Origin: Cloacibacterium caeni_C
GTDB taxonomy: Bacteria > Bacteroidota > Bacteroidia > Flavobacteriales > Weeksellaceae
Direction of reading: 5' to 3'
DNA length: 5,242 bases
Assembly (NCBI GenBank): GCA_002422665.1
Contig: DITA01000129.1
Span: forward strand, 1 to 5,242
Below the pieces are notes generated by a model. That model saw only the letters and a list, made by a program, of their open reading frames with translations, had not been told where the DNA came from and did not search any database. The position numbers and the translations under genes were made by a program. This document shows positions 5,150 to 5,242 of this stretch, one piece after another; position 1 is the stretch's first letter; each line of letters starts with the position of its first letter.

Positions 5150-5233
5150 GCCCTGGTGGTGGAACTGGTAGACACGCAGGACTTAAAATCCTGTGTCCGC
5201 AAGGACGTACGGGTTCAAGTCCCGTCTGGGGTA
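5150..5233 (+). tRNA. tRNA-Leu (anticodon UAA)
   Basis: 84 nt. The anticodon stem CAGGA/TCCTG encloses CTTAAAA, with TAA at 5184-5186, reading UUA and UUG. The long variable arm has the GTCC/GGAC stem of class II tRNAs. The acceptor stem GCCCTGG (5150-5156) pairs with CTGGGGT (5226-5232) using three G-U pairs, including the first pair, which I recall from other Bacteroidetes tRNA-Leu genes. The discriminator is A, and CCA is not encoded. It lies 9 nt after tRNA-Gly; the end of the operon is outside the window. Confidence 0.95.
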
Positions 5234-5242
5234 CATTAAAAC

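Noticed and set aside
5005..5202. Minus-strand open frame containing GTRTPTPH and GIRTRDP
   Set aside because: It lies antisense across the three tRNA genes. These peptide strings are a well-known artefact of translating tRNA genes backwards and appear in many databases as false proteins.
1..5242. CRISPR array, prophage, insertion sequence or defence system
   Set aside because: No regular spaced repeats, transposase, integrase or toxin-antitoxin-like pair is visible; every sizeable frame is accounted for by housekeeping or transport genes.

Overview
The window looks like chromosomal DNA of a Flavobacteriia member, most likely in the Chryseobacterium/Cloacibacterium part of the Weeksellaceae. 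The reasons are the low GC content, A-rich start regions without Shine-Dalgarno sequences, several promoters of the Bacteroidetes TTG-N(~21)-TAnnTTTG type, tRNAs without encoded CCA, a DUF3127 gene, and a CBS-protein/NAD kinase pair. The genus is inferred from memory of related proteins, not from a search.

Layout. All protein genes lie on the minus strand, so they read from right to left. The three tRNA genes at the right end lie on the plus strand. From left to right: the first six codons of a probable accD (1-19); the C-terminal three quarters of class II fructose-bisphosphate aldolase, fbaA (74-852); a 120-N assembly gap (853-972); NAD kinase, nadK (980-1846, TTG start); a CBS-pair/ACT-like protein (1877-2530); an intergenic region with a plus-strand promoter and terminator that may make a short RNA (2599-2704); an EamA-type transporter (2716-3591); a GC-rich repeat-like intergenic island (3608-3692); leucyl/phenylalanyl-tRNA-protein transferase, aat (3697-4359); an intrinsic terminator overlapped by a promoter box (4370-4410); a DUF3127 protein with an SSB-like acidic tail (4427-4807); a divergent intergenic region with a clear tRNA promoter (4904-4935); and tRNA-Leu(UAG), tRNA-Gly(GCC) and tRNA-Leu(UAA).

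How the genes fit together. The CBS protein and NAD kinase form a two-gene operon with a 30-nt spacer. fbaA and accD are probably co-transcribed, joining glycolysis/gluconeogenesis to fatty acid synthesis. aat and the transporter are probably co-transcribed, because no promoter is visible between them. Aat uses charged tRNA-Leu as a substrate and two tRNA-Leu genes lie nearby, but this may be coincidence. The gap cannot be its true size: about 100 codons of fbaA are missing and 120 Ns cannot hold them.

No large undescribed system is visible; the window is mostly housekeeping. The points most worth a second look are the SSB-like C-terminal tip on the DUF3127 protein, the possible short RNA at 2637-2704, the promoter-in-terminator arrangement before aat, and the repeat-like island before the transporter gene.
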